DNA of 64,000 nt, taken from positions 124,001 to 188,000 of the forward strand of contig WPIO01000158.1 of the NCBI GenBank assembly GCA_009760855.2, written 5' to 3'. The notes below the pieces were generated by a model. It was not told the origin of the DNA. It did not search any database and saw only the letters and a list, made by a program, of their open reading frames with translations. Origin of the DNA: Cristatella mucedo. Taxonomy: Eukaryota; Bryozoa; Phylactolaemata; Cristatellidae. This document shows positions 23,088 through 38,040 of the stretch, piece after piece; position 1 is the first letter of the stretch, and each line of letters starts with the position of its first letter. The translations under genes were made by a program, and so were the position numbers.

Positions 23088-25735
23088 CAATAATAATAAT
23101 AATAATAATATACATTTTATAAAGCGCCCTCAGAGAACTCAATCTCTTCCTAGGTGCTTTACAATTGCTGCAAAGGAAGCACGATCGATTGGTTAGTGGT
23201 AGCATGCTCAATAAACAGCAAGAATAACATGGTTAGGGTGACATGCACAAGGGGTCAGTATCCAAGTGTGATTAGTGGCAGCATGCAACAGTGTCAGCAT
23301 GCATAAGCACATAAAGAATGAATTACAGGGACCCACTAAATGCTGTCATAAATAGGTGCGTCTGTAGTTACTTTTTAAATGTGGACAAGTCAGGATACGT
23401 GAAGCAGGTCGGGAATGAGTTCCAGGCTTTGGGACCATACGAACTAAATGCACGGTTTCCAAAGAATTTGAGGTTTGTACGAGGTATGGTTAAAGGGTTA
23501 GATTCTGAAAAGCCGGTGGAACGATGCTTAGCCTGGTGGGGGGAGGAAGATCTGATAAGTAGGCTAGAGCCAAAGAATTAAGGGACCTAAAAGTAGGTGA
23601 CAAAACCTGGAAGTCGATGCTTGACTGGACGCTTGTGCAGGTCCGCAAAAAGTGGTGTGATGTGGCAACTGCGAAGCTCACGCTCACTTTGCACTAGCTA
23701 TAAGCGCCTGAGTGCACAAGCCGGTAGGCCAGCAAACAGCGAGTTACAGAAGTCAAGACGGGATGTCACAAATGCATGGGCCAGTTTAGAGCTGGTATCC
23801 CTGTCTAAACAAGGCCGAATTTTAGCAATGTAATGTAGCGTATCTGAAAGAAGGCAGACTTAATTGTAGAGTTTATGTGATCGTCTACTGAAAGGTCACT
23901 TTGGAATACGACACCTGGATTTCGTGCAGATTCAACAGGAGATATGCTGGCAGAGCCGATTTTGAGCAATAGTCTTTCCAATTTCTGAATCACACTTGGT
24001 TTTTCCATAATTAGTAAGTTCGTTTTATCATTTAATTTAAGAAAATTTGCTGCCATCCATGTGGGGATGCCATCAATACATGCAGCAAGGGATTTGAGAG
24101 AATTCGACATGCTGGAGGGCTGGGAGGGATCAAAGCAAAGGTACAACCGAGTGTCATCCGCATACAAGTGAAAGCCTAGATTGTGCTTGCCAATCATGTC
24201 ACCGAGAGGGATAGACCGTGAAAAGAACTGGACCAAGCACAGATGGCACAAGCACAGATGAGGCACCCCATTTTCAAGGGTTCCTCGGATGATCTTTGTC
24301 CATTCACATCAACACTCTGGAGTCTCCCACCGAGCTAGGACCTGAACCATTGTATAGCAGTGCCAGTGATGCCCAGGCGAGATGAGAGGTGCAGAAGAAG
24401 GACTCAGTGGTCGATAGTATCAAAAGCTGCCGAAAGATTGAGCAACACAAGCAGAGATACTCTACCCATGTCTGCATTCGTAAGTAGGTCGTTGTACACC
24501 CAAAGCAATGCTGATTCTGTGGAGTGGTTAGCTCTAAAACCAGACTGGAACTGACTAGCAAGGTTTGAAGTTTCAATATATGAGTTTAGCTGGTCCGCCA
24601 CGACTCGCTCCAGTGTCTTTGATAGGAATGGTAGAAGGGAGACTTGGCAGACGTTGTTAAAGTTCTCTTAGCCTAGTGTCGCTTTCTTGAATAGATGCTT
24701 GACTACAGCCTTTTTGAAAGGTGCTGGGACATGACCTAAAGCTAATGACATATTTATTATGTTGATTATGCATGGCAGCAGCAAATCAGTGCATTTTAGA
24801 AGCAGGGCAGTGGAATAGGGTCCAAATGACTAGTTGTCTTCTTTGATTGGGATATGAACTTCAGGACAAGGTCACTAGTGACCTGCTTAAATGTTGACAT
24901 TGAGGTGCTACATGGAATTGAAGGACAGCATTCCAGGGGAGATGCTGCCATCTTAGGGATGGACTCCCTGACCGTCTATCTTCTTGTCAAAGAAGCTAGA
25001 GAAGCGATCCGCTAGATCACCACAGGGATCATGTGGTAAGGAGCTAACCTGGGAGCAGTTAAGGAGATGGTTGATCGTCGACATCAGCAATTTTGGATTG
25101 TGCATCTGTGATTCAACAATTTTTTATAGAAGCTAGACCTGGCCTTTGCTAGGATCGATTTGTACGGATCTACAGCAGTCCTTGTATGCCAGTCGATGGT
25201 CAGTCAGTCCTGATTTTTGTATGCTTTTTCAAGCTTGTGCTTATTAGGCTAAGCTAGTTTAATGTGTGTGGTGAACCATAGGCTGCGTGGGGCGCACAGT
25301 GTGCTTAGTCAGAGGTGCAAACTCGTCGAGCATGTCAGCTAGAGTCGTGTTGTGGCTATCTACCAATGATGACAGATAGGAGGAAGGACTGAGCAGCAGA
25401 GGCGAAGCAGATATTCTGGCATGGACAGCATCGATGTCAAAGGTCTTGATGTTTTGCAATTCACAGGTGATTTTAGATGAGGAGGAGGCAGCGGGCACAC
25501 ACACTATGGATTGAATGAGATCTGCATGTGGTCAGATAAGCAGGATTTGGTACTAATTGGTGATGACAAAGTGGTTGTATGAGAAAATTTTGTCAAGTGT
25601 GTGTCCCTTATGTGAGTAGCGCCATGCACATGAGCCACGAGAGACAATGAGTCAGTCAACGCACGAAATTCAGTGCTGAAGGCATTGGGTAAGTTCCGCA
25701 TGAAATAAACCACTTATAGTATGTGACATGACTCT
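23088..25735 (-). mobile_element. Long LINE-A copy with endonuclease end and RT
   Basis: About 2.65 kb from the ATT tail at 23088 to the endonuclease C-terminus. Seen on the minus strand: C-terminal domain (23490-23830), RT motifs E-C (LYADDTRLYLCFDPSQPSSM near 24150), RT start ([20 protein letters not shown] near 24500), linker (24660-25250), and the endonuclease end SDHMQISFNP with the following linker (25259-25713). Several frameshifts and stops. It shows the 5' half of the family that most other copies lack. Confidence 0.9.
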
Positions 25736-25743
25736 TGATTAAG

Positions 25744-27265
25744 CTTTAACCGGTTTGACCGCTTTGACTGAGACCTGGCTGGTATCGATTATCAGTCCGA
25801 CTATAATCGGCTACTATCCCCTACTGGATTTTCTTCCTTTTGTACTCCCTAGATCAATCAAAACTGACAGAGAGGTTGCAGTTCCTCAATTTCAAACCGT
25901 TTGCAGTCCTCTCGAAGCAATCTTTCGAAGCTCTTGTTTTTAGTCCCTCAAATTGGAAGTTGCCAAGGTGACAATATTCTCTTGCCTCCAACTACCAAGT
26001 TTTTTATTTCAAATTTTGCTGACGGCATTTTGATTCTGTGTTCTAGAAGACGTCCCTTCCAAGTACTGGATGATTTAAAATTCACTTTGCTTACTCAGCC
26101 TACTCCTTAAAAGAGAAATTGTGTGCAGACTGATGCATTTTTTCATGTGGCTCATGTGAATAGCATCACACACAACAAAAGTCTACATTCGATTAAATAT
26201 GCTCCAACATTTTCGTGCTTTCAGCCACTATTATTACCAAATCCTGCAAACCTGATCACATGCAAATCTTGCTCAGTTTCCAGTTTGTGTCCCCTGCAGT
26301 CTTCAAAATCGCGATCGATCTTGAAACCTTAGTAAGAAGACATTGAAGCTATCCGTGCATAAATAACGTCCTTGCCCTGTTGCTCTGTCCTCCTTCTGAC
26401 ATGTCCTTACGGGTGGAATACTTCAAAACGACACTGTCCGACGTTCTGGAGAAGTTTGCTCCTCAGATGCTGTACTCCCTCACCTAGATAGCCTATGGTT
26501 TACTGAAGACATTAAACTATATAGGACTACTAAGCGAGAGCACGAAAAAGCATACCAAAGAGCAGGATTGCCTATCTGTCGACTGGCACATGAGTACTAT
26601 CGTATATCATACCAATTCGTCCTAGCTAACCAAGTCTAGCATCTATAAAAAATAGTGGAGCAACGAATATACTATTCAGCAATGCTGATGTTGACCTTCA
26701 ATCATCACAACCTCTCCTAGGTCAGCACTTTACCTAGCAATCCTTGTATTGATATAGCAAATCTGCTCTCTAGCTTTTTGTCAGCTTGATAGATACGATC
26801 TGGCAGACCATCCCCAGCATAGCATACCTACTAGACTCCTTGCCATTAGCTCCTTGAAATGCACTTAGGTAAAATCTTTCTCTGCTTGTTTTGGTCGATC
26901 TTTCGGATGCATGTATCATATTAATCGACAAGTCCTTCTTGATCCCTCCTCATCTCGCTTGGGCTTCACTGGCACTTTGCTGCAATAATCGAGGTCCTCT
27001 CTCAGTCGGAGACTTTGGAATATTGGTGTCAATTGTCAAAACAGTCATCCGAGGAGCCTTTAAAGTATGTGGTACCCCAGGGATCTATGTTTGGTCCACT
27101 TATTTCGTCTATAGTCTACATCTTGCCGATTTAAACGCCAAGTAATACCTAGGCTTTAATTTGTATGCAGATGACACAACGTTGTACCTCTCATTTGATC
27201 CATTCCTTCTCTAGTGTGTCGAACTCGCTCAACTCCTTTGCAGCATGTATTTCTGACATTGCTTT
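25744..27265 (+). mobile_element. Decayed LINE-A-like copy, endonuclease to RT
   Basis: Starts with TALTETWL, the conserved AP-endonuclease motif, continues through linker text similar to 1-600, and reaches RT motif C, LYADDTTLYLSFDP, at about 27160-27200. Stops throughout. It lies back to back with the preceding minus-strand copy. Confidence 0.8.
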
Positions 27266-27944
27266 TGAACAATATCATCAAAATGGAGAGATCACACGAG
27301 AGTCCCTGAATGCTCTCCTGTGGCATGTCTTGTGAGCGACTCCAGGCTATTTGGTTAGGCACAAAGGCTCGTGGTCATTCTGTGTTGCTTCTTTTAAATG
27401 ATGACATCATGACAACGAAATTCAACTCAAGTAATAGGGGCAGTTAACAAATATTTTGATAAACCGTCGAAAGCTAGTACTCACCCACCCACAGCTTTTT
27501 GGGCCGTCTCATGGAGACAGTTGGCCCACATATTAAGATTTGATATGCACGAAGTCACATCTAACCATATCGTGCCGTCCGATGGCAGCAAGAGGGCCAC
27601 ATGCTTCGTTAGATGCCAATGCACGTAGACACCCGGTAGGCACATGACAGCATATTGTGCAAATAGCAGTTCATCGAACTAGGGGTATTGGAGAGCAGTC
27701 TGTCTGGCATGCCGTAGTGAACTATGTGACCCTTAGTGTGTGCCAAATAACATTCTGGCTAAATATTCTAGGATATGACCTCAGGAATGTGGTAGCAATA
27801 CTTGGCCACCATGAGTTGTTGCTAAGGACAATAGTTCAGGTACGTTGGAGAACCGTGCATCCTCATTTCCACAAGCAGAACGCAGTATTCTCTGTAGATT
27901 ATTATCAGATCAGAACACGATGGAAATGCACAGTGCCAACACGA
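27266..27944. other. No gene recognised
   Basis: A 116-codon frame at 27657-28007 (+) has no recognisable motif and overlaps LINE-derived sequence at its end. Nothing else is seen. Confidence 0.45.
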
Positions 27945-28885
27945 ATCAACAAAAAGGACCATTCACACGGACCCGGCAAATGCTGTGAGGAGCGAGTGTG
28001 TTTGTAGCTACTTTATAAATGTAAAGTCAGGATATTTCGAGACGTCAGATGAAAGTCAGTTCTAATTTGATAGCATGCAAACTAAAGGTAAAGTCTCCAA
28101 ACGATTTTGAGGGTAGGTAGAGGCACAGCTAAACGACTTTAGTGTGAAAAGCAAGCAGCAGGATGCATTGCCTTATTCGGAAGTTGTACAGATAGGAAGG
28201 CCACAGCAATAGCCCGATTACCCGATTTAACAGCCTCATTTGTCTTCGGGCAGAAGAGCCTTAACGGCTATCACCACCACTTGCAGTAGGCAGTGAAGGA
28301 TCGCCCACTGCACGATTCAAGCCCACGACCTCAGTCGTCAAGAGCGAGCACCTTACCTCTTAAGCGCGGTCCATAATAGAATGTATGGGCCTAAAAGTGA
28401 GTGAACAATCTTCAAGTTGACAGGCTGCTTGATGGGGAGTCAGTCAAAGTCTGTGAAAGTTAGTTGTGAAGTGTTGCAACTTGTGATATTCACGGCAGAA
28501 TGCGTAGCTGCAGAGTTTTCTCCCATGCTAAGCGCTTCATTGTACAGGCCGCAAGACCTGCGAGTAGTGAGCTCGAAAAATCAAGAAGGGATGTGACAAA
28601 AGCATGAACTGGTTTGGATTCGGTATCCTTGTCAAAGCCGGTCCAAATTTTGGCAATGTTGAAAGTCTAGGCAGACTTGGCTGTGGAGCCGATTTGTTAG
28701 TTATGTGACATGTCCCTTTGGAATAGGACATTCAGATTTCGAACAGATGCTCCAGGAGATATGCTGGCCGAGTCAATTTTGAAGGTTAGATTTTCCAATT
28801 TCTGAGAAACACTTGGTTTGCCCATGACTAGTAAGTTAGTTAGGACTCATTCAATTTGAGAAAGTATTCTGCTGCTGCAATTCAA
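27945..28885 (-). mobile_element. Decayed LINE-A-like copy split by a SINE
   Basis: The minus strand matches the LINE-A C-terminal region and ORF end on both sides of a SINE-2 insertion at 28218-28372. Highly diverged. Confidence 0.75.
28218..28372 (-). mobile_element. SINE-2 copy inside LINE relic
   Basis: Reverse complement: TAAGAGGTAAGGTGCTCGCT head, B-box-like GGCTTGAATCGTGC, body GGTGGTGATAGCCGTTAAGG, AGGCTGTTAAATCGGG end. Confidence 0.82.
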
Positions 28886-28888
28886 GTG

Positions 28889-28982
28889 GATATAATTCAT
28901 CTGTATAGCACCCTAAGAGAACTACATTCACCTTACCTCTGTTGAGGGGAGCATCTTAACCGCTGAGCTAAATCAGCTCAGC
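28889..28982 (-). mobile_element. SINE-1 copy with internal deletion
   Basis: The head (GCTGAGCTGATTTAGCTCAG, GGTTAAGATGCTC) joins directly to the LINE-like end; the B-box part is missing. Confidence 0.7.
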
Positions 28983-29059
28983 AACTATGCCAGAGGACTA
29001 AAGCTAAGAATGTGTTAGGCTGGCGAGTTTACTGTAGCCCACTCAAAGCCTTAGCAGTT

Positions 29060-29440
29060 TCCATTTGCCAACGCTAGTTCAGTTCGTATGCTCGCTAAGC
29101 CTGGAACTCACTCCCGACCTGCGACCCGACATCCCCTGACTTGACCACATTTAAAAGAACTTAAAAACACGCATATTTATCACAGCATTTAGTGGGTCCC
29201 TGTGATTCGTCCTTTATATGCCTATGATTGCTGACACTGTGCGTGCTGTCACTAACCACACTTGCATGCTGACCCTGTGCATGTCACCCCTAACCATGTT
29301 ATTCACGTTGTTTATCAAGGATGATATCACTCACCATTCAATCGCGTTCCCTTTTTAGCAAATGTAAAGCGCCTAGAAAGAGATTGAGTTATCGGAGGGC
29401 GCTTTATAAAGTGTATTATTATTATTATTATTATTATAAC
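29060..29440 (+). mobile_element. LINE-A 3' fragment
   Basis: From the ORF end ([14 protein letters not shown]-like) through the 3' UTR to an ATT tail of about 8 units. Confidence 0.88.
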
Positions 29441-33385
<3,945 letters not shown>

Positions 33386-33499
33386 TACCCCAGTAGCTTG
33401 GCCGACCTTGAAATGCTCTATGCTTGCCTCCCCAATACCTAACTCCATCTTTCAAGTGGCAGAAGCTAGGGCACAACTAGCCATTGCGGTCAATCACTA

Positions 33500-33651
33500 T
33501 CTATGATTAGGGACTGTCTATTACGGTGGCTTGCTAAAAATTCAACTAGCTGCCTGGTTTCGTCTAGGCTGGCTTACTGTAATTTTGTTTTGGCTTGGCT
33601 ACCGTTAAAAGCCACTCAGCCTCTGCAGAGGTGCAACGAATTACTGCGATT
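33500..33651 (+). mobile_element. LINE-B fragment, left of foldback element
   Basis: Reads IRDCLLRWLAKNSTSCLVSS RLAYCN, matching LINE-B IRSCLLQWLVKNLTCSLVLSR. It ends at the foldback element and resembles the flank resuming at 34318. Confidence 0.75.
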
Positions 33652-34309
33652 CATTCTAATTAAGCAGAAATCTACCGGAAATTAGTGGCATAAAGCTCGA
33701 ATTTTGAGTGAGCATTTTAGTACATAGTCATTTTAATGTACATGCCAAATCGTCCGCAATTGCACTCGGGCGTTTTCATGCAAATGGGCTCCAGAGACTG
33801 TGGCCACTCATGCAATTCCCCAATCCACCCGAATCCACCACAAATCCACAGGAATTTGGCTTCGAAAAGCTCCAGTTTAGCTTGTATATTAAACTCTACT
33901 ATTGTTGGAGTGCACACACGAAATCTTGCGCCATTTCACATTCTCATGCAATCCAGTGCATTCGACTGCATCGACCCGGGCCAAACTAGCAATCCACCGC
34001 CAGGAGCGCTGCAGGCGATTGCAGTGAATTGACGAGAGTGCTCCGAAATGGCGCCAAAGGGTGGGAAACTTTGTGGGTGCATTTCAACAATGGTGAGTTT
34101 AATATTCAACCCAAATTGGAGCTTTGCCCAGCCGAATTCCTGTGGATTCAAGTGAATGAGGTAGTCACCAGTCTTTGGAGCTCATTTTGCACGAGTGAAA
34201 TTGCATGAAATATGCTGGCTGTGTTATTACGATCATGTGCTACAGTGTTCACTCGAAATTCGAGCTTTTTGCCACTGATTTCCTGGTCTACTTTTGCTTA
34301 ATTAGAGTG
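33652..34309. mobile_element. Foldback (long terminal inverted repeat) element, non-autonomous
   Basis: 658 bp. The left end CATTCTAATTAAGC and the reverse complement of the right end CACTCTAATTAAGC match, and the match continues for about 260-280 bp (for example AGTGGCATAAAGCTCGAATT against AGTGGCAAAAAGCTCGAATT, and later AATCCACAGGAATT, TATTAAACTC and CGCCATTTC). About 100 bp of unpaired spacer remains in the middle. GATT flanks both sides and may be a 4-bp target duplication. No transposase. The superfamily is not clear; it lies within LINE-B sequence. Confidence 0.85.
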
Positions 34310-34317
34310 GATTGTAG

Positions 34318-34895
34318 TAATTTATCAAACCCTCTGCCGATGGTGATGAATATGGCTGAAAGGCTACTCAACAAATCCCAAAGGTTCGGCCATCGTGGCT
34401 CCTTTGCTGAAAGAGCTGCACCGGCTCCCTGTCGATCAAAGGGTGCAGAGCAAAGTTCTTACTCTCATCCACAAGCCTGCCGTGGCGTGGCTCCTTCATA
34501 GGCAGCCGAACTTATGCACCGGTTTCAGCCTCCTCGTGCCCTCGGGTACTCTGTGAACCATTGGCCTCCGACATTTTTGCACTGCTGGTCCAAGACTATG
34601 GAGCCCGCTTTCACAATTCTCATTCAAGGACATATTCTCCCTTGCTGCCGACTGTGGTACGTTCTTTCCAGCTGTCCTGAGCAGCTACGTGCATGCTACT
34701 CAGTTCATCGACTGCCCTGCAGACTCAGCTATACTTCTCACCTGCTCTTTGTTGCATGAGGTGAAGTCAATTGGCTACCGCATGTGCACCGAAAGCTGCT
34801 TAGGCTTTGAGTGCGCTATAGAAAGCTCCCTCGCGTAACACCCGCTGTGTCCTTCTGGTTTAGTCGCAGTCACAGACAAAGGTACATTACATTGT
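34318..34895 (+). mobile_element. LINE-B 3' part, right of foldback element
   Basis: Decayed LINE-B from the MNMAERLLNKSQRF region through the HxFQP..AL part to the 3' end (TTTGAGTGCGCTATAGAAAG) and the TACATTACATT tail. Confidence 0.82.
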
Positions 34896-37373
34896 CGGTT
34901 GTGTTTGCTTCAACTCCAATTCTTGACTTCCCTAAGAAGTTAGAATATGCCTTTTCCAATTTTTTGATGCTCAACTTTAAATGTTCAAGCTCTCTCTTAG
35001 CCGTAGAGCTGTAGAAGGGCTGGGGCCTCCACTTAGTAGCTCTAGTATATCTCCTCCTTCTCACGGCCTCTAGCAGGCCTCCCGAGCTTGGACTGACCTT
35101 GAAGCTGCTGAGCCTAGCCTAGGTCAGGGTGTGCTGCTCGGCCAGATTCGTTGGCCCCCTCATTACAAATACAGTCATGACTTGCAATGGCATTAGGTGT
35201 GCCCTCCTGATAAGGTTGTCGAACCGAGCATATTCCTGTAGCAGTTTGTGGCAGTAAAAGAGTGCAACTACGTGGAGGTCACCTGCCTCCCCTGACTCAC
35301 CCTCGACCTGTCACCTGGCTGCCTGCACCCAAGGCTTGGCTTCGATTGCTCAATGCCAGTGAATATTCGATATGTTACTTTGCTGTACATGGTCTTGCAA
35401 TTTTGAAGCGACTTCCTCGGTGGAGCTTCCCAGTAGGGGCAGAATTAATTCCCTGCTTTTACACCAGTCAAGTGTGCGTGTGTGTGCATGCACGAGTGTG
35501 GTCTAACGGGCATGTGGCCTGATTTCATAGAAAGCACCGGTAATTCCCAGCTCCGGCAACTCTTTTCCAGGGCCGAGAGTGGCTCATCGGAGCACTCTCG
35601 GCTGGCGTTTAGCAGGGGTCTCCCTTCCTTTAGCACTGCCATGGCTCAGCATTCCTCCAATGACAAAGTGCTGATTGCCGAAATGTCGTCGGCTGTAGGT
35701 AAGCCCAATGGGAAAGGGAGCTCCCCAATAAAAGGAATTGTGCTTCGAGAGAAGCACGAGCTAGCACTGGCTGCGCTGCACGCTAGCTGGCTGCGAGGGC
35801 TGTCCTCTCTGGTACACTCTGGGCCTGCCGCAATCCCATCCCATCCCTTCAGAGACCCTCGTGTGCTGCTGTATTACTTCGAACCGTTATAAGCGGCTAT
35901 TGTTCTTGTGAGAAAAAGCAGGACTGCTATTGAACCACAGCCGATTCCAACTCGCCCACCCATGCCGAGTTGAAGGGCCCAAGTTGGTGAGTGGGAGGCG
36001 TAGGTGGTGGCTCGGTCTCTCTCCGCTTTTCTTCCTGGCTGAGGCTTGGCCAGAGAGGCTCATGCAGAGAGCTGCCCTGTCGCCTCGGCTAAATACACTG
36101 CCACACACGGCTCTTGCCTGCCAGTGAGACATTAGCGCTGCCGGCTGGTGACTAGCTAGTCAGGGAATCTCCTGGTGCTGAAGTTCCTGGGCTGCTGGCT
36201 TGCATGTGAGCATCTGCCCATGTGCAGAGTGATAATACCCTTGTCCTTAGTTTGCCAAGGCTCTGCTTCCGTCGCCGCTGTCAGTTTGTCTAGTTTGGTT
36301 CATGACACGGTTCGTTGTCCATGTGCAGGCACGTGCTTCATTGTCATGTAGGATCTAAGCGTTCGAGTGAACTTAAAACAAGTATTTGGCTGTCGTTGGA
36401 GCACGAACGGCTGCTTCCTCTCGTGCCAACCCCGATTCTTTCTTGTTTTGTTCTTGACACACTGGCAGCAATGATGCATCCGATGGTGCTTCCCGTGTGA
36501 TTCCTGCTGCTGCTTTGTTTTCTAGGCACTATAATAGTATTTATGTCTTTATGTCTTGAGTGTGTCTTCAGTCTGGTAGCCAAGACCTACTTGTTGCCGG
36601 TGCTTGTTCCCCGGGGGTGGGGGAGGCACAAGGTTCATATAGTTTCCTAGTTATGCTCGAGGCAGTCGAATGTTGGTTACGACGACGGCTTCCCGGACTG
36701 GGCCAGAGTTCTTTTTGCACATTAGCATCTGTCAGCAGCGTGTTTTATTTGCACTGCATATTTTTTGTACATCTGGCCACGGCTGGCATCCTCTGCTACC
36801 CCAATGCAGCCTGCAGTATGTCGTCACTCGACCTAGTTGCTCGAGGTTAGGCATACGCGTTTTCAGCAAGGGGGCGCACACGCTGGCGCATACGCATGGC
36901 TGCTTCCTCTCGTGCCAACCCCGATTCGTCGGCTGTACAGCCGAGGTTTCGATAGCACCAGGCGCACCATTGCATGATTGGCTGAGTGGCTGCAACCAAT
37001 CGACGACATACACCTCGGTGCTCAGCTGAGAGCCACTAAGCTATTTTTCTTCTCTCGATTTGCGGTCTCCTTGATATTGTACCTGTGCGAATGCCCTCTC
37101 AGGCATGTAGTCTCTTATTCGTCCCTTTTCTCTGTCTCTTCTACCCTAGATGTTCGCCCAAGGTTACGGTGCTCAGTCACTCATTCCTATCCTGGATACC
37201 CTCGGCTCCTCCTATCGTCGGCTCGCATCCTGCAGCAGACAATTCATTAATACCCACTGCCTGCGATGGTAAACAGCAGCTAATGCTCTTCAGCTGCTAT
37301 ATAAATGAGTGTTGAATGAGCCAGCTTTCAATTTATTTATTTACTTATTACTCTCCTCTCCTTGTTCAGTCTT
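34896..37373. other. Intergenic, no gene recognised
   Basis: Mixed, partly GC-rich sequence. It holds a perfect 30-bp direct repeat at 36409-36438 and 36898-36927 that begins GGCTGCTTCCTCTCG. No coding region supported. Confidence 0.5.
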
Positions 37374-37560
37374 ATCTCTCTCTCTCTCTCTCTCTATCTA
37401 TCTCTCTATCTATCTCTCTCTATCTCTCCCCTCTCTCCCTCCCCCTCTCTCCCTCCCCCTCTCTCCCTCCCCCTCTCTCCCTCCCCCTCTCTCCCTCCCC
37501 CTCTCTCCCTCCCCCTCTCTCCCTCCCCCTCTCTCCCTCCCCCTCTCTCCCTCCCCCTTT
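37374..37560. repeat. CT/CTAT microsatellite and 14-bp minisatellite
   Basis: CT and CTAT repeats to about 37428, then nine to ten head-to-tail copies of the 14-mer CCCCCTCTCTCCCT, nearly without change. Confidence 0.95.
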
Positions 37561-37852
37561 CTTCTCTTCTTTCTCTTCTTCTTGCTTTCCCTCTTTATCA
37601 CTTCTCTCAATTTCCTCTTTGTCTACTTGGTCGGCTTGACCCCTACCCTGGCCCCAAGAGGAAGGGGAGGTATCGACGATGACCCACTTCTGTGGGCTGA
37701 AGCCTGTTGACCCTGGCTGGCTGGCTGGCTGGCTAATAGGTGAGCTGTCTATCAATGTAGCTTGAGAGCTGCAACCCACCGACACCCCCTCCCCATCCCT
37801 CTGTCGAGCCAGCTAATTGCTAGCCTGACACAAAGAGTTACCATTCTACTAG

Positions 37853-38037
37853 TCCTCTGTGGAGAGGCAGCTTTTCCATTTGGCGCTGGCGATGGCTATG
37901 TCATTAGTTATGCTGCTGCCGATGGCACCGAACGATTCTTTATGGGTCCACAGAGGAAGGCCGGCCCCCTCTCGGCCAACGGCTACCCAATGCTGCCGTC
38001 ACCTGGGCCCTCCGGCCGGCCCCCTAAGTACACTTGA
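37853..38037 (+). other. Orphan open frame, possible terminal exon of an unknown gene
   Basis: An open frame after an acceptor-like CTACTAG reads GEAAFPFGAGDGYVISYAAA, DGTERFFMGPQRKAG, and ends in GPSGRPPKYT then TGA. Unlike the surrounding frames it has mixed, protein-like composition with aromatic and charged residues. I do not recognise the family. The GDGYVISYAAADGTERF stretch vaguely recalls a fibronectin-III strand pair, but this is not a call. No convincing upstream exon was found, so it could be chance. Confidence 0.2.
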
Positions 38038-38040
38038 GTG

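Noticed and set aside
37410-37785. Gly/Arg/Glu-rich frame over the minisatellite
   Set aside because: Direct translation of the 14-bp tandem repeat.
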